64,000 nt of DNA from Caccoplasma sp905210875 (GCA_963931635.1 OZ007034.1:1054001-1118000), one strand, 5' to 3'. Positions 42,262 to 52,258 are shown, counted from the stretch's first letter. The notes: generated from the letters alone by a model not told the origin. Numbers and translations are program-made.

Positions 42262-45186
42262 ATGCAAAACAAAGGATTCATAAGGGTTTTAGCAGTTCTG
42301 CTGACTTTGGTATGCGTTTTCTACATTTCTTTCTCGTTTGTAACACGTTATTACAACAAGAAAGCCGAGGAAATTTCCAATGGAGACCCTGTTGCTTACA
42401 AGAATTATCTCGATTCCATGGCCACCGAGAAAGTCTATCTCGGCTATTACACCCTGAAACAGTGTAATGAAATGGAGGTGGGCCTCGGCCTTGACCTGAA
42501 AGGCGGTATGAACGTTACGCTGCAAATTTCCGTAGCCGATGTGTTGCGTTCGCTTTCCAACAACAATCCCGACGCCAAGTTCAATGCCGCCCTTGATGCC
42601 GCTACGGCCAATCAGGCCGACAATGCCGACTTCCTGGCCATCTTTGTCGACGAATATAAAAAACTCGATCCCAATATCCGTTTGGCTTCCATATTCAGCA
42701 CCTATCAGCTGAAAGAGAAAATTGCTCCCAGCGCCACCAACGACGAAGTGGTGTCTGTTTTGCGTGAAGAGCTGAACAGCGCCATCGACAACTCCTTCAA
42801 CGTGCTCCGTACCCGTATCGACCGTTTCGGTGTGGTTTCGCCCAACATCCAACGTCTCGAAAAAGACGGCCGTATCCTTATCGAGTTGCCCGGTGTGAAA
42901 GAGCCCGACCGTGTGCGTAAACTCCTCCAAGGTAGTGCCAACCTCGAATTCTGGGAGACCTACAACTTCAACGAAATCTACTCTCGCCTGGTTGCTGCCA
43001 ATGACCTGATTGCCCGCATGGAAAACAACGGCGAACCGGTGGTTGCCGAAGAAAAAAGCGCCGAAGGCGACCTTTCGGAATTGACCGGCGAAAACGAGGA
43101 AGAGGCATTGTGGAAACGTCAGAATCCGCTTTTCTCCCGCTTGCAACCGGCTATCGCACAGAACGGTCAGCCTGTGGCCAGCCCGGGTATAGGCTATGCA
43201 CACTATCGCGATACGGCTGCTGTGAGCGCATACCTCGCTCTGCCGCAGGTGCGTGAGATGCTGCCTACCAACCTCCGTTTCTGCTGGACGGTAAAAGCCA
43301 TTGACGAAAAAGAACAATATTATCAGTTGGTAGCTCTGAAATCGAGCACCGGCGGACGTCCTGCCCTCGAAGGCGATGTCATCAACGATGCCCATGAAGA
43401 TTTCGACCGCCTGACCAACTCTCCCGTTGTGAGCATGACGATGAATGCCGAGGGTACCAAAATCTGGGCCCAGCTCACCCGCGAGAACATCGGCCGTTGT
43501 GTGGCTGTGGTTCTTGACGACCATGTCTATTCGTTCCCTGTTGTCAATACCGAAATTCCCAACGGCTCGTCTCAGATATCGGGCGGTTTCACTCCCGAAG
43601 AGGCCAAAGACCTGGCCAATGTCTTGAAGACCGGTAAAATGGCTGCCAGTGTGAAAATCGTACAGGAAGATGTTGTCGGCCCGTCTTTGGGACAAGAGGC
43701 TATCCGCAGCGGTGTACTCTCGTTTATATTCGCTCTGGTACTCCTCATGATATACATGATTGGCGTTTATGGCGTGATACCCGGTCTCGTTGCCAATGTG
43801 GCTCTTATCCTCAACCTCTTCTTCACGATGGGTATCTTGGCCTCGTTCCAGGCTGTGCTTACTCTCTCGGGTATCGCCGGTCTGGTGCTCTCCCTCGGTG
43901 TGGCTGTCGATGCCAACGTGCTTATTTATGAACGTTCCAAAGAGGAACTTCGTGCCGGCAAGAGCTTGAAGAACGCTATTGCCGACGGTTACAAGAATGC
44001 CTTCTCGGCCATCTTCGACTCCAACCTGACTTCGGTCATCACCGGTATCATTCTCTTCTACTTCGGTTCAGGACCTATCAAAGGTTTTGCCACGACGTTG
44101 CTCATCGGTATCGTCTGCTCCTTCTTTACCGCTGTGTTCCTTACTCGTCTCTTCTACGAGAGAGGTCTCGAAAAGAACTGGTTCAAGAAACTTACCTTTA
44201 CCACTCCTCTTACCCGCAACTTGTTGGTAAATCCCGAAATCAACTTCCTTGGTGCCCGTAAAAAAGGATATATCATCTGCTTGGCTATTGTTATTATAGG
44301 TGGTGTGTCTTTCGCTCTGCGTGGACTGGACAAGGGTATCGAGTTCTCCGGCGGACGCAACTACATCGTACGTTTTGACAAACCGGTGAATACCCAGGAT
44401 ATTGCCAATTTGCTCAAACCTCAGTTCGGAGAGAATATTCCTACGGTCATCACCATCGGTGGCGACAATCAGGTGCGTATATCGACCAACTACCGCATCG
44501 CCGAATCCGACGAAACTATCGACCAGGAAATCCTGACGATGATTTACAACGGCCTGAAAGACGAAGTCGGCGGTAAGTCGCAGGAGGCATTTGAAACCGA
44601 GAATGTGATGAGTATACAGAAGGTGGGACCGAGTATCGCCGAGGATATTACCATCGGTGCCATATGGGCCGTTATCTTCTCGCTCTTTGCCATTGCTCTT
44701 TACATCTTGTTGCGCTTCCGCGATTTGGCATTCAGTGTCGGTACGCTCGTTTCGCTGGCATTCGATACCTTGGTCATCTTGGCGGTATATTCGCTCTTCA
44801 ACGGTCTCCTGCCCTTCTCGATGGAAATCGACCAGACCTTCATCGCTGCCATCTTGACCAACATCGGTTACTCTGTCAACGATAAGGTGGTAGTCTTCGA
44901 CCGTGTGCGTGAGGTTATCGGCCTCTATCCCAAACGCGACCGCGGACTCGTTATCAACGATGCTCTCAACAGTACCTTGTCGCGTACCATCAGCACCTCG
45001 TTGAGTACCGCTCTCGTGCTGCTCTGTATCTTCATCCTTGGTGGCGACACGATACGCAGCTTCTCGTTTGCCATGTTGCTCGGTGTGATTACGGGTACCT
45101 TCTCGACCCTCTTCGTTGCCGTGCCCATCGCTTACGAAATGATGAAGAAGAAATTCGCCAAAATGATGGCTTCTGAGGCTGCTTGA
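42262..45186 (+). CDS. secDF: Fused protein translocase subunit SecDF
   Basis: SecDF uses the proton-motive force to pull exported proteins out of the SecYEG channel on the periplasmic side. Here SecD and SecF are one 974-residue chain, as usual in Bacteroidota. The SecD half has LGLDLKGGMNVTLQIS near residue 76, RTRIDRFGVVSPNIQRL, GSANLEFWETYN and FTPEEAKDLANVLKTGKMAA, with six membrane segments (about 480-660). The SecF half starts near 680 with a membrane span and has GIEFSGGRNYIVRFD and GYSVNDKVVVFDRVRE. Twelve membrane segments in all are expected. The gene is followed by a strong terminator, so it is a single-gene unit. Confidence 0.97.
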   Translation: MQNKGFIRVLAVLLTLVCVFYISFSFVTRYYNKKAEEISNGDPVAYKNYLDSMATEKVYLGYYTLKQCNEMEVGLGLDLKGGMNVTLQISVADVLRSLSNNNPDAKFNAALDAATANQADNADFLAIFVDEYKKLDPNIRLASIFSTYQLKEKIAPSATNDEVVSVLREELNSAIDNSFNVLRTRIDRFGVVSPNIQRLEKDGRILIELPGVKEPDRVRKLLQGSANLEFWETYNFNEIYSRLVAANDLIARMENNGEPVVAEEKSAEGDLSELTGENEEEALWKRQNPLFSRLQPAIAQNGQPVASPGIGYAHYRDTAAVSAYLALPQVREMLPTNLRFCWTVKAIDEKEQYYQLVALKSSTGGRPALEGDVINDAHEDFDRLTNSPVVSMTMNAEGTKIWAQLTRENIGRCVAVVLDDHVYSFPVVNTEIPNGSSQISGGFTPEEAKDLANVLKTGKMAASVKIVQEDVVGPSLGQEAIRSGVLSFIFALVLLMIYMIGVYGVIPGLVANVALILNLFFTMGILASFQAVLTLSGIAGLVLSLGVAVDANVLIYERSKEELRAGKSLKNAIADGYKNAFSAIFDSNLTSVITGIILFYFGSGPIKGFATTLLIGIVCSFFTAVFLTRLFYERGLEKNWFKKLTFTTPLTRNLLVNPEINFLGARKKGYIICLAIVIIGGVSFALRGLDKGIEFSGGRNYIVRFDKPVNTQDIANLLKPQFGENIPTVITIGGDNQVRISTNYRIAESDETIDQEILTMIYNGLKDEVGGKSQEAFETENVMSIQKVGPSIAEDITIGAIWAVIFSLFAIALYILLRFRDLAFSVGTLVSLAFDTLVILAVYSLFNGLLPFSMEIDQTFIAAILTNIGYSVNDKVVVFDRVREVIGLYPKRDRGLVINDALNSTLSRTISTSLSTALVLLCIFILGGDTIRSFSFAMLLGVITGTFSTLFVAVPIAYEMMKKKFAKMMASEAA

Positions 45187-45210
45187 TAAAAGCTGTCCTA
45201 CCCGATATGA

Positions 45211-45245
45211 AGCGAGGCCCTTCGGAAACTCCGAAGGGCCTCGCT
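45211..45245 (+). terminator. Intrinsic terminator after secDF
   Basis: A perfect 16-base stem (45211-45226 with 45230-45245) with a 3-base loop is followed by CTGTTTTTCC. Confidence 0.9.
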
Positions 45246-45741
45246 CTGTTTTTCCGGCGGTGCTGTCGGCCGGCGTTTGTGTTTGAGCGGAAGCTGCTTT
45301 TTGGGGATAAAGAGAGATGGGGTGATAGGGAATGAGTCGTAAACAATGTTTCGCGACCCGCTTCGTGGCCGTGAATTGTTGCAGCGCGCCTTTCGGTTGC
45401 AGGAATGTTGGGCGTGTGAGGAGGATTCTTTTGTGAGACAAGCCTGGCTTTCCTCCCGAAGTTTTCATGACAGTCCGCCTCTTCCTTTTATGGTAGCGGC
45501 ATTGTAGCGCGATTGCCTGTGAGAGTCGGTCGACTGGAAGTGCGTGCAAGGCGTTGCTTGCTTCGCGCGGTGTCGCAAGACATGTGGCGGGTCTGTGTGG
45601 TAGCCCTCCCTGGTGTTTGTCGGGATAGTTGTAGTCGAAAGAAAGGGTCCTGTGAAAACCGGCCTCGATGTACGAAAAAGCCGATGTAGAAGCGTTGAGT
45701 TACGAGACGGCGGGAGTGCTGAGAACGAAGAAAACCGGCCG
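45246..45741. other. Gene-free stretch of about 500 bases
   Basis: Between the secDF terminator and the dedA-like stop there is no open frame with protein-like composition that I can support. Composition is similar to coding DNA (GC-rich), unlike the AT-rich gaps elsewhere in the window. It may be a decayed gene. A weak GGCC hairpin near 45738-45750 could end the operon that stops at 45742. Confidence 0.5.
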
Positions 45742-46191
45742 TCAGAAGGCCCATTCCACGCCGATGGCGATAAGGTAGTAGCGGATACCCTTGCCCAGCA
45801 GCATCGAGAGGGAAACGCCCCAGAGATTGGCCCGCATGAGTCCCAGCGCCACGACGATGGCATCGCCTATGCCGGGAACGAATGCAAAAAAGCCCATGAC
45901 CGACCCTTTGCCTTGCAGGAAGCGTTGCGCCTTTTCGAGTTTCTCGTGCGAGAGTTTGAGGTATTTTTCAATCCACACGGTTTTTCCCAGCCGGCCTATG
46001 TAGTAGCAGGTCATGCCACCCAGCCAGTTGCCTGCCGTAGCGGCGGCCGTGCAGCCTATGGTGTCGTATCCGGCGGCGATGAGTAGCCCCAGCACCACTT
46101 CGGAGCTGAACGGCAGGACGCTCCCGGCCAGGAACGCCGCAATAAAGAGGCCTGCGTAGCCCCATTCGCTCAGAGTTGTCAGAAATTCCAT
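45742..46191 (-). CDS. DedA/YqaA family membrane protein
   Basis: This 149-residue protein resembles YqaA, a short DedA (SNARE-associated) family member. It has three to four membrane segments, AAFLAGSVLPFSSEVVLGLL near residues 18-37 with the family's re-entrant acidic residue, then AGNWLGGMTCYYIGR near 55, and FFAFVPGIGDAIVVALGLMR near 101. DedA proteins recycle or flip lipid carriers such as undecaprenyl phosphate; for YqaA types this is only inferred. The start at 46191 overlaps the end of the DUF6427 gene by 13 bases, which points to translational coupling. It is the last gene of a six-gene operon. Confidence 0.85.
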   Translation of the reverse strand: MEFLTTLSEWGYAGLFIAAFLAGSVLPFSSEVVLGLLIAAGYDTIGCTAAATAGNWLGGMTCYYIGRLGKTVWIEKYLKLSHEKLEKAQRFLQGKGSVMGFFAFVPGIGDAIVVALGLMRANLWGVSLSMLLGKGIRYYLIAIGVEWAF

Positions 46192-47162
46192 AGGTAGAGA
46201 GTGAGGTAGACGACGGCCACGATGCATACCTGGTAGGCGACGTAGCGGTTGCGGGCGTGTATCAGATAGTAGGCGCCGGCCTGTGCGGCGAGAAGATGCA
46301 GCAAAGGGAGGAAGTCGCCTATGCGCGACGGGTTGAGCAGGGCATCGGCCGCGACGAAGAGAAAGAGAACTTCGAGAAAGCGGTTGCTGCGCCATATCTG
46401 TATCTTGTTGCGGGAGATGAGGTAGCAGCCCGACAAACAGCTGCCGACGCCTATCAGGGCGATGATGCCGAAACGTATGAGGTCGCTGTCGGCGCCCACC
46501 TGCATGGCAAACGGCAGATGGGTATCGAGGTCGATAAATGATTCAAACGGATAGAAGAGCGTCAGGTCAAACAACTGACCGACGCTGTACAGCAGCCACA
46601 CGGTCGTGGCCACGCCCAGTATCAGGGCCGTGATGGAGCGCCAGGTGAAGGCCTTCATATAGGCCAGACCCAAGGCGAAGGCTATGAGCCACCAGGCAGC
46701 CGGCGGCCACAGCAGGGCTGCGGCGCTGATGAGTAGCCCGATGGCAAAGGCCGCTTCCTGTCCCGGTTTCTGGTAGCTGCCAAACAGCAGGTAGAGCCAC
46801 ACGACCAGCAGCGGCGACATGACGATGCCGATGTTGAACCGGTCGGCCAGGGCAGGGTCGCAGGCATTGAAGAAGAAAAACAGCGTGGCCGGCAGCCATG
46901 TGCGTTTCTGCATGAGGTTGCAGGCGTTGTCGAGGCGCAGCAGCAACAGGCCGCTCAGCGTAATGGCGGCGATGTGGAGGAGGTAGGTGAGGGCTCTCGC
47001 TTTCCACAGCGGAGCGCCGGCCGACAGAATGTCGGTCAGTCTCCCGTCGGAAACCCGGGCCGCAAGCGCCACCAGCGACAGCAGCCACAAGGCTGCCCAG
47101 ACGATGGCAACGGTGCGGCGGCTGTCGATGGCTGAACGTATTTTCTCGGTCGAGAAGGTCAT
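46179..47162 (-). CDS. DUF6427-type integral membrane protein
   Basis: The 327-residue product is almost entirely hydrophobic, with about ten predicted membrane spans and short loops. It resembles the Bacteroidota proteins labelled DUF6427; I rely on the general pattern (WLPATLFFFFNACDPALADRF, GQLFDLTLFYPFESF) and am not certain of the family number. No catalytic motif is visible. It lies between purD (24 bases upstream) and a DedA-like gene (13-base overlap). Function is unknown; a membrane or lipid-carrier role shared with DedA is only a guess. Confidence 0.7.
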   Translation of the reverse strand: MTFSTEKIRSAIDSRRTVAIVWAALWLLSLVALAARVSDGRLTDILSAGAPLWKARALTYLLHIAAITLSGLLLLRLDNACNLMQKRTWLPATLFFFFNACDPALADRFNIGIVMSPLLVVWLYLLFGSYQKPGQEAAFAIGLLISAAALLWPPAAWWLIAFALGLAYMKAFTWRSITALILGVATTVWLLYSVGQLFDLTLFYPFESFIDLDTHLPFAMQVGADSDLIRFGIIALIGVGSCLSGCYLISRNKIQIWRSNRFLEVLFLFVAADALLNPSRIGDFLPLLHLLAAQAGAYYLIHARNRYVAYQVCIVAVVYLTLYLWNF

Positions 47163-47186
47163 GCGGCTGTGGGGTATCTCGGGAAA

Positions 47187-48455
47187 TTAAAGGTCAAATC
47201 CGATGTCGGAGCGGAAATATTTTTTCTCAAAGAGAATCTTGGAGGCATTGGCAAACGAGCGTTGCAGGGCATCGGCCTTGTCTTTTCCGTAGGAGCTGAC
47301 GGCAATGACGCGGCCGCCGTTGGTAACAACCTGTCCCTCTTTCTCGGCGGTACCGGCGTGGAACACGATGCTGTCGGTTACCTCGTCGAGACCGGAGATG
47401 ACTTTCCCCTTTTCATAGGCACCGGGGTATCCGCCCGATACCAGCATGACGGTAACGGCCGAGCGCGGATCGACTTCGAGCGTGCGGCGGTCGAGGTCGC
47501 CATGGGCTACGCCTTCAAGTAATTCCATGAGGTCGCTTTTGATGCGCAGCATTACCACTTCGGTCTCGGGGTCGCCCATGCGCACATTGTATTCGATGAC
47601 CATGGGTTCATTTTTCACGTTGATGAGGCCGAGGAAGATGAATCCCTTGTAGTCGATACCCTCCTCTTTCAGTCCCTTAATGGTGGGCACGACGATGCGC
47701 TCTTCGACCTTCTTCATGAAGGTGGCGTCGGCAAACGGTACGGGCGATACGGCACCCATGCCGCCGGTGTTGAGGCCGGTGTCGCCCTCACCGATGCGTT
47801 TGTAGTCTTTGGCTTCGGGCAGGATTTTATAGCTCTTGCCGTCGGTGAGTACGAATACCGAACATTCTATGCCCGAGAGAAACTCTTCGATGACGACCGT
47901 GCGGCTGGCTTCACCGAACATGCCCGAGAGCATCTCTTTGAGTTCGGCCTTGGCCTCTTCGAGGGTGGGGAGTATGAGTACCCCTTTTCCGGCGGCCAGA
48001 CCGTCGGCTTTGAGTACATAGGGGGCTTCGAGGGTTTCGAGGAAGGCATAGGCCTTGTCGATGTTCTCGGCGGTGAAGCTCTCATAGCGGGCGGTGGGTA
48101 TGTTGTGGCGCATCATGAAGGCTTTGGCAAAGTCTTTGCTTCCTTCGAGGCGGGCACCCGAGGCCGACGGGCCGATAACGGGTATCGAGGCCAGTTGCGC
48201 GTCGTTCTTGAAGAAGTCATAGACTCCTTTCACGAGCGGATCTTCGGGGCCTACCACCACCATGTCGATGGCGTGGGCGAGTGCAAACTCTTTGAGGGCC
48301 GGGAAGTCGGTGGCCGAGAGGGCTACGTTGGTTCCTACGCGTGAGGTTCCGGCGTTGCCCGGGGCGATATAGAGATTTTCCACACGGGGGCTTTGGGCTA
48401 TTTTCCATGCCAGGGCGTTTTCGCGGCCGCCCGAGCCTAATAACAGAATATTCAT
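47187..48455 (-). CDS. purD: Phosphoribosylamine-glycine ligase
   Basis: PurD (GAR synthetase) joins glycine to phosphoribosylamine with ATP, the second step of purine synthesis. The 422-residue product has the family start MNILLLGSGGRENALAWKIA, a PSASGARLEGSKDFAKAFM segment near residue 100, the ATP-grasp loop VLKADGLAAGKGVLI near 146, and MDGKSYKILPEAKDYKRIGEGDTGLNTGGMGAVSP-type residues (GLNTGGMGAVSP near 232). Length and motifs are complete. It is the fourth gene of the cysE operon, 19 bases after the peptidase gene. Confidence 0.97.
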   Translation of the reverse strand: MNILLLGSGGRENALAWKIAQSPRVENLYIAPGNAGTSRVGTNVALSATDFPALKEFALAHAIDMVVVGPEDPLVKGVYDFFKNDAQLASIPVIGPSASGARLEGSKDFAKAFMMRHNIPTARYESFTAENIDKAYAFLETLEAPYVLKADGLAAGKGVLILPTLEEAKAELKEMLSGMFGEASRTVVIEEFLSGIECSVFVLTDGKSYKILPEAKDYKRIGEGDTGLNTGGMGAVSPVPFADATFMKKVEERIVVPTIKGLKEEGIDYKGFIFLGLINVKNEPMVIEYNVRMGDPETEVVMLRIKSDLMELLEGVAHGDLDRRTLEVDPRSAVTVMLVSGGYPGAYEKGKVISGLDEVTDSIVFHAGTAEKEGQVVTNGGRVIAVSSYGKDKADALQRSFANASKILFEKKYFRSDIGFDL

Positions 48456-48474
48456 GACAGTATGTGTTTATAAA

Positions 48475-50628
48475 TTATTTCAGATAATCGTCGAAGTAGC
48501 GGATTACTTTTTCATAGAGGTGTACCCGTTCGGGCCCGATGACGTTGTGGGCGTGTCCCGGGTAGACGAAGTAGTCGGGGTAGGTGCCGGCCTGGATACA
48601 GCTTTTCAGGAACGAGAGGCTGTGTTGCCACACCACCACGGGGTCGGTGTCGCAGTGTATGAGCAGCAGGTGACCGGTGAGGTTGCCCGCTTTGAGGTTG
48701 AGGTTTGACCCTTTGTAGCCTTCGGGGTTTTTCTGCGGGGTGCCCATGTAGCGTTCGCCATACATCACCTCGTAGTATTTCCAGTCGATGACGGGGCCTC
48801 CGGCCACGCCCACTTTGAATACGTCGCCGTGGGTGAGCATGAGGTTGGTGGTCATGAAGCCGCCGTAGCTCCACCCGTGTACGCCGATTCGTGTGGTGTC
48901 GCACCACGGCTGTGCCTGCAACCAGGCAATGCCGCGCATCTGGTCGGCCATCTCCTCTTCGCCCAGGCGGTGGTGGGTTACCGCTTCAAAAGGCAGTCCG
49001 CGGTTGGCCGAGCCCCGGTTGTCGAGGGTGAAGACGACATAGCCGCGTGTGGCCATGAGCAGGTCGTTGCCCGAGGCTCCCCAAAGGAAGCGGTCGGTTA
49101 CCATCTGGGCGTGCGGGCCGCCGTAGACGTAGACGATGACGGGGTATTTCTTTTCGGGGTCGAAGTGGGGCGGGCGTGTTACGCGGTAGTAGAGCGTGGT
49201 CGTGTCGTCGGCCGCGGTCAGGGTGCCGCTCACTACGCTGGGCAGGGCGTATCCCTTATAGGGATTCTCGGCCGTGAGGAGCGTCTCGACCTTTCCGTTG
49301 GCGGTATTGATGATCTGTGTGATGCGCGGTGTCTCGTGGTTGGAGAAGAGGTCTATGGCATAGCGGCCCGAGCGGCTCAGTCTGATGTTGTGTACGCCGT
49401 TTTGGGGGGTGAGCCGTGTGCGTCGGCCCGAGGCAACAGATACCTTGTAAAGGTTTGTTTCGAGCGGAGAAGCCTCGGTCGAGGTGATGAGCAGCGACTT
49501 TCCGTCGGGCGACGGGGTGGCCGAGAGCACTTCCCACGGTCCAGAGGTCAGCTGGCGGAGCAGACGCCCCTCGGTGTTGTAGAGGTAGAGGTGGTGGTAG
49601 CCGTCGCGACGCGAGAGCAGCACGAAGCGGTCGTCGTGTCCGGGCAGGAAAATGATGGGATGCTGCGGCTCGACATATTTCTCCGAAGTTTCGGTAAAGA
49701 GGGTGCGCAGCAGACGTCCCGTCGTGGCGTCGTAGGCTTCGAGACGGCTGGTGTCCTGGGCGCGGTTGAGACGTTGCAGGTAGATGCACGACTCGTCGGG
49801 CGACCAGGCGATGTTGGTCAGATACTGGTCTTTCTCGCCGGGGGTGCGCAGGTACACGGTGTCGCCCGAGGCGAGGTGGCAGACACCCACCTTCACTTCG
49901 TGGCTGGCCATGCCCGCCATGGGGTATTTGATGGCTTTGAGGGCGGCCGTACGGGCCGAGATGTCGACGAGCGGGTAGTCGGTTACGCGGCTCTCGTCCA
50001 TGCGGTAGAAGGCTACGGCGTTGCCCTGAGGCGACCAGAAGATGCCTTTGCTTATGCCGAACTCGTTGCGGTGTACGTTCGATGCTCCAAACGATACGGC
50101 TTCGTTGTCGTCGTGGGCGACAACCGTACGGTTGCTGTCGCTGTCGATGACCACGAGGTCGCGACCCTGGGTTACGGCCAGTCTCTTGTGGTGAGGTTCA
50201 TAGGCGAAGTTGGTGTCGCCCTTGCGGTAGGGTATGCGGTAGTCGACCCAGGCGGTCTCGGGGTTGAAAAGCAGGAGCGACGATTGCAGCCACAGACCGA
50301 GCCGTGGGGTGCCGTCACGCTCTTCGACCGAAAAGGCGGGTATCGACTTCACGGCTTTCAGGCCGGCCTCTTCGAGGCCCTGGTTCAGCCGGTCGAGTGT
50401 GAGCCATACGGCTCTCTTTTTCTGCCCGGGCCGGGCGATGAGCAGGGTGTCGCCCTGGCGGTAGATGTAGCTGTCGCCGACAAAGGAGAGTTGTTTCGGG
50501 CTTTGCGGCACGAAGCGGTAGGTGTTTTTGCCTCCCGGAATCAGGTCTTGTGCGGTAAGTTGCTTTTCTTGTGCGGCGGCGTTCATGGCGAGCAGTAGCG
50601 AGAACAGAACGATAAGATGGCGTTTCAT
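48475..50628 (-). CDS. Secreted S9-family prolyl peptidase (DPP IV type)
   Basis: This 717-residue protein has a signal peptide (MKRHLIVLFSLLLAMNAAAQ), a beta-propeller of about 430 residues, and an alpha/beta hydrolase domain. The nucleophile elbow HGWSYGGFM holds Ser (near 595); the acid is in HCDTDPVVVWQHS and the His in YPGHAHNV. The layout fits dipeptidyl peptidase IV, which removes X-Pro dipeptides in the periplasm. The typical propeller EE motif for the substrate amino end is not certain here. It may help use dietary or host peptides. Its neighbours purD and an RNA methyltransferase are unrelated, so cotranscription appears historical. Confidence 0.93.
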   Translation of the reverse strand: MKRHLIVLFSLLLAMNAAAQEKQLTAQDLIPGGKNTYRFVPQSPKQLSFVGDSYIYRQGDTLLIARPGQKKRAVWLTLDRLNQGLEEAGLKAVKSIPAFSVEERDGTPRLGLWLQSSLLLFNPETAWVDYRIPYRKGDTNFAYEPHHKRLAVTQGRDLVVIDSDSNRTVVAHDDNEAVSFGASNVHRNEFGISKGIFWSPQGNAVAFYRMDESRVTDYPLVDISARTAALKAIKYPMAGMASHEVKVGVCHLASGDTVYLRTPGEKDQYLTNIAWSPDESCIYLQRLNRAQDTSRLEAYDATTGRLLRTLFTETSEKYVEPQHPIIFLPGHDDRFVLLSRRDGYHHLYLYNTEGRLLRQLTSGPWEVLSATPSPDGKSLLITSTEASPLETNLYKVSVASGRRTRLTPQNGVHNIRLSRSGRYAIDLFSNHETPRITQIINTANGKVETLLTAENPYKGYALPSVVSGTLTAADDTTTLYYRVTRPPHFDPEKKYPVIVYVYGGPHAQMVTDRFLWGASGNDLLMATRGYVVFTLDNRGSANRGLPFEAVTHHRLGEEEMADQMRGIAWLQAQPWCDTTRIGVHGWSYGGFMTTNLMLTHGDVFKVGVAGGPVIDWKYYEVMYGERYMGTPQKNPEGYKGSNLNLKAGNLTGHLLLIHCDTDPVVVWQHSLSFLKSCIQAGTYPDYFVYPGHAHNVIGPERVHLYEKVIRYFDDYLK

Positions 50629-50641
50629 GACGGGTGTAGGG

Positions 50642-52258
50642 TTACTTTTTTTTGCGGAAGGGACGCGCGGGTTTGTTTTTCTTCTCTGCGGCAGTTTCGT
50701 CGGAGGTGCCGATGGAGGGTTTCCGGCCGATGACGTAGCTGCGCACGGCCTCGTCGCCGTGGGGGCGGTTCCGGCGGTAGCGGGATATTTTTATTTCGTC
50801 GTCGTAGTCATATTCGGCGGCAAAACGTCGCTCGGGAGCCTCGTAGCGCTCTTCCCGTTTCTCGTCTCTTCGACCCGGTGCCGAATGGCGGAAGGGTTTC
50901 TCGGCAAATGCTCCCTTGCCTTTGCCGGCAAAGGTCGGACGGTCGCTTGTCTCGTCGTTGCGTTGTTTCCGTTCGTCGAAGGCGTAAGTGCGGCGTTTGG
51001 CTGCCGGTTTTCCTTCGCCGAAGGGGCGGCGTTCGGATTTGGCAAAGGCCGGTCTGGCCGGTTCGTCTCCGCTCTTCTTTTCCCGTTTGAAGCCGCCGGT
51101 TTCGCGTTTGAAGTCGTTGTATTTTCCGTCGAAAATTTCGTATTTGCGGAATTCACATTCCAGCGGGCTGTTCATGATGGGTATACGGGCGGCCGCTTTG
51201 AGGCCGATGTGGTCGAAACACTCGCTGCGGTAGCTGAGTACCCAGGCGTCGAAGCCTTTGAACACATGTTTCAGCTGGGTGCCTATCATCGAGTAGAGCC
51301 CCATGAGGTCGTCGCTGGTAATGCGTTCGCCGTAGGGCGGGTTGGTTACCAGCAGTCCGCCGGGGGCGACATCGCCCTCGGCATATTGTTGCATGGGCTT
51401 GGTGGTGATGTCGATGTAGCGGCTCATGCCGGCGTTCTTGATGTTGGCGGTGGCTATCTCCACAGCGGCCGGCAGGATGTCGCTGCCGTAGATTTTATGG
51501 GTGAAGGGGCGTTCGCTGCTCTCGTCGTTGTAGAGGCGGTCGAAGAGCTCCTCGTCGTAGTCGTGCCAGTGCTTGAAGGCAAAGTCCTTGCGGTAGATGC
51601 CGGCAGGGGTTCCGGTGGCGATGAGGGCCGCCTCGATGAGGAGGGTGCCCGAGCCGCACATGGGGTCGATGAAGTCGCGGCTGCCGTCCCAGCCGGCCAG
51701 CAGCAACAGGCCGGCGGCCAGTACCTCGTTGAGCGGGGCTTCGGTCTGTGCCACGCGGTAGCCGCGGCGGTGCAGCGACTCGCCCGAGCTGTCGAGCGAG
51801 AGGGTGCAGGTGGTCTGGTTGATGTGCAGGTTGATGAGTATGTCGGCGTTGCTCAGTCGCACCGATGGACGTTTGCCGTATTTCTCGTTGAAGAAGTCGG
51901 CGATGGCGTCTTTGGCACGGTAGGTAACAAATTTGGAGTGGCGGAATTCGTCGGAGTAGACGACCGGGTCGATCGAGAAGGTCATCTCGGGCGTGAGATA
52001 GCGTGTCCAGTCTACCTCCTTGACCCGGGCATACAGCTCGTCGGGGTCGCTGGCGGTGAAGGTATGTATCGGTTTGAGAATACGCAGGGCGGTGCGGCAG
52101 TGCAGGTTGGTCTTGTAGAGCAGTTCCTTGTCGCCGGTAAACGATACCATGCGGCGTCCTATTTCGACATTTTCTCCGCCAAGGGCGGTAATTTCGGCTG
52201 CAAGGACTTCTTCGAGGCCTTGAAAGGTTTTTGCGATGAATGTGGTGGAAGATTCCAT
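50642..52258 (-). CDS. THUMP-domain RNA methyltransferase (RlmL/YpsC-like) with long charged tail
   Basis: The first 390 residues form a 23S rRNA guanine-N2 methyltransferase of the RlmL-N/YpsC type. The order is an N-terminal ferredoxin-like and THUMP region (about 1-160), SAM motif FIDPMCGSGTLLIEAALIA near 194-212 and the catalytic NPPYGER near 310. From about 395 to 538 a low-complexity tail rich in Lys, Arg, Glu and Gly follows, with repeats of FKRE/FAKSERRPF type, ending KPARPFRKKK. This tail resembles RNA-binding extensions of some helicases and is longer than in the usual family member. The start overlaps the cysE stop by one base (TAATG). Confidence 0.88.
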   Translation of the reverse strand: MESSTTFIAKTFQGLEEVLAAEITALGGENVEIGRRMVSFTGDKELLYKTNLHCRTALRILKPIHTFTASDPDELYARVKEVDWTRYLTPEMTFSIDPVVYSDEFRHSKFVTYRAKDAIADFFNEKYGKRPSVRLSNADILINLHINQTTCTLSLDSSGESLHRRGYRVAQTEAPLNEVLAAGLLLLAGWDGSRDFIDPMCGSGTLLIEAALIATGTPAGIYRKDFAFKHWHDYDEELFDRLYNDESSERPFTHKIYGSDILPAAVEIATANIKNAGMSRYIDITTKPMQQYAEGDVAPGGLLVTNPPYGERITSDDLMGLYSMIGTQLKHVFKGFDAWVLSYRSECFDHIGLKAAARIPIMNSPLECEFRKYEIFDGKYNDFKRETGGFKREKKSGDEPARPAFAKSERRPFGEGKPAAKRRTYAFDERKQRNDETSDRPTFAGKGKGAFAEKPFRHSAPGRRDEKREERYEAPERRFAAEYDYDDEIKISRYRRNRPHGDEAVRSYVIGRKPSIGTSDETAAEKKNKPARPFRKKK

